From Burkholderiales bacterium (GTDB lineage Bacteria > Pseudomonadota > Gammaproteobacteria > Burkholderiales > Usitatibacteraceae), in the NCBI GenBank assembly GCA_017880705.1, contig JADGRS010000228.1, positions 1-5,759 of the forward strand: a stretch of DNA of 5,759 bases, read 5' to 3'. Made by a program: the position numbers and the translations under genes. The notes under the pieces were generated by a model. The model did no database searches, was not told the DNA's origin, and saw only the letters and a program-made list of their open reading frames with translations. Shown here piece after piece: positions 5,552 to 5,759 of this stretch (its first letter is position 1; each line of letters opens with the position of its first letter).

Positions 5552-5759
5552 TGGAAGAGCGAATCCTGAAGGAGCTCGAGATCGCGAACGTCGTTCGCCT
5601 GTACGAGGGGCGAGCCCCGGGGGACGAGGTCGCGAGGCCGGTCGCCGAAATGGACTGGGACGCCCTGAGGGAAGCGGTGCGGGCGTGCGCCGCTTGCGGA
5701 CTATGCAGGCAGCGCAAGCAGGCGGTGTTCGGCGTGGGCGCCGAATCGGCCCCGTGGCT
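5551..5759 (+). CDS. Family 4 uracil-DNA glycosylase (4Fe-4S), N-terminal part (cut by right window end)
   Basis: The first 69 codons of a DNA repair enzyme that removes uracil from DNA, leaving an abasic site for base excision repair. After an N-terminal extension of about 43 residues comes the sequence CAACGLCRQRKQAVFGVG (46-63), the typical CxxC-L-C-R...VFGVG opening of family 4 (UdgA-type, formerly annotated as phage SPO1 polymerase-related). C46 and C49 would be the first two of four cluster ligands; C52 is a third nearby cysteine commonly seen in this family. The GEAPG active-site motif and the remaining ligands lie beyond the window, so the assignment rests on the opening motif and context. 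The ATG at 5551 overlaps the rimI stop by one base, and the tsaB-rimI-udg order is one I know from betaproteobacteria. The gene is open to the end of the window. Confidence 0.82.
   Translation, partial: MEERILKELEIANVVRLYEGRAPGDEVARPVAEMDWDALREAVRACAACGLCRQRKQAVFGVGAESAPW

Noticed and set aside
1..5759. Search for CRISPR arrays, tRNA genes, insertion sequence ends or attachment sites
   Set aside because: No spaced repeats, cloverleaf-like sequence, transposase gene or terminal inverted repeats with target duplications were seen by eye.

Overview
The window is a compact, high-GC stretch of bacterial chromosome with seven protein genes (two cut by the window ends) and no tRNA, rRNA, CRISPR array, insertion sequence or phage gene that I can see. 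The gene content suggests a proteobacterium, most likely a betaproteobacterium: an OmpR/EnvZ pair close to the E. coli prototype, a tsaB-rimI-udg (family 4) operon, and codons strongly biased to G/C in the third position. The lineage is inferred from gene families, not proven.

Left block (1-1014, minus strand): an OmpR-type response regulator, then the start of an EnvZ-like sensor histidine kinase that runs off the left end. The two overlap by ATGA. The divergent intergenic region (1015-1167) holds a 10-bp sequence repeated twice in direct tandem (1058-1077), which is the layout OmpR-family dimers bind. It is a candidate autoregulatory operator.

Centre (1168-4312, plus strand): a small exported protein with four canonical EF-hand loops arranged as a duplicated pair. 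A long GC-rich hairpin (1620-1672) follows and probably ends or protects its mRNA. Next comes a DUF1800-DUF1501 gene pair joined by an ATGA overlap; the first protein has a Sec-type signal peptide and the second a twin-arginine leader. Such pairs are widespread but their function is unknown, so this is the least understood part of the window.

Right block (4313-5759, plus strand): an AT-rich island with a long imperfect hairpin lies directly upstream of a perfect TATAAT box. This probably drives tsaB (t6A tRNA modification; TTG start, no Shine-Dalgarno), rimI (GNAT N-acetyltransferase; GTG start overlapping the tsaB stop) and a family 4 iron-sulfur uracil-DNA glycosylase, cut by the right end. 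The three genes overlap end to end and so form one translationally coupled housekeeping operon.

I found no clear evidence of a wholly new system. The strongest leads are the OmpR-like tandem operator, the uncharacterised DUF1800/DUF1501 secreted pair, and the two hairpins at 1620-1672 and 4317-4358.
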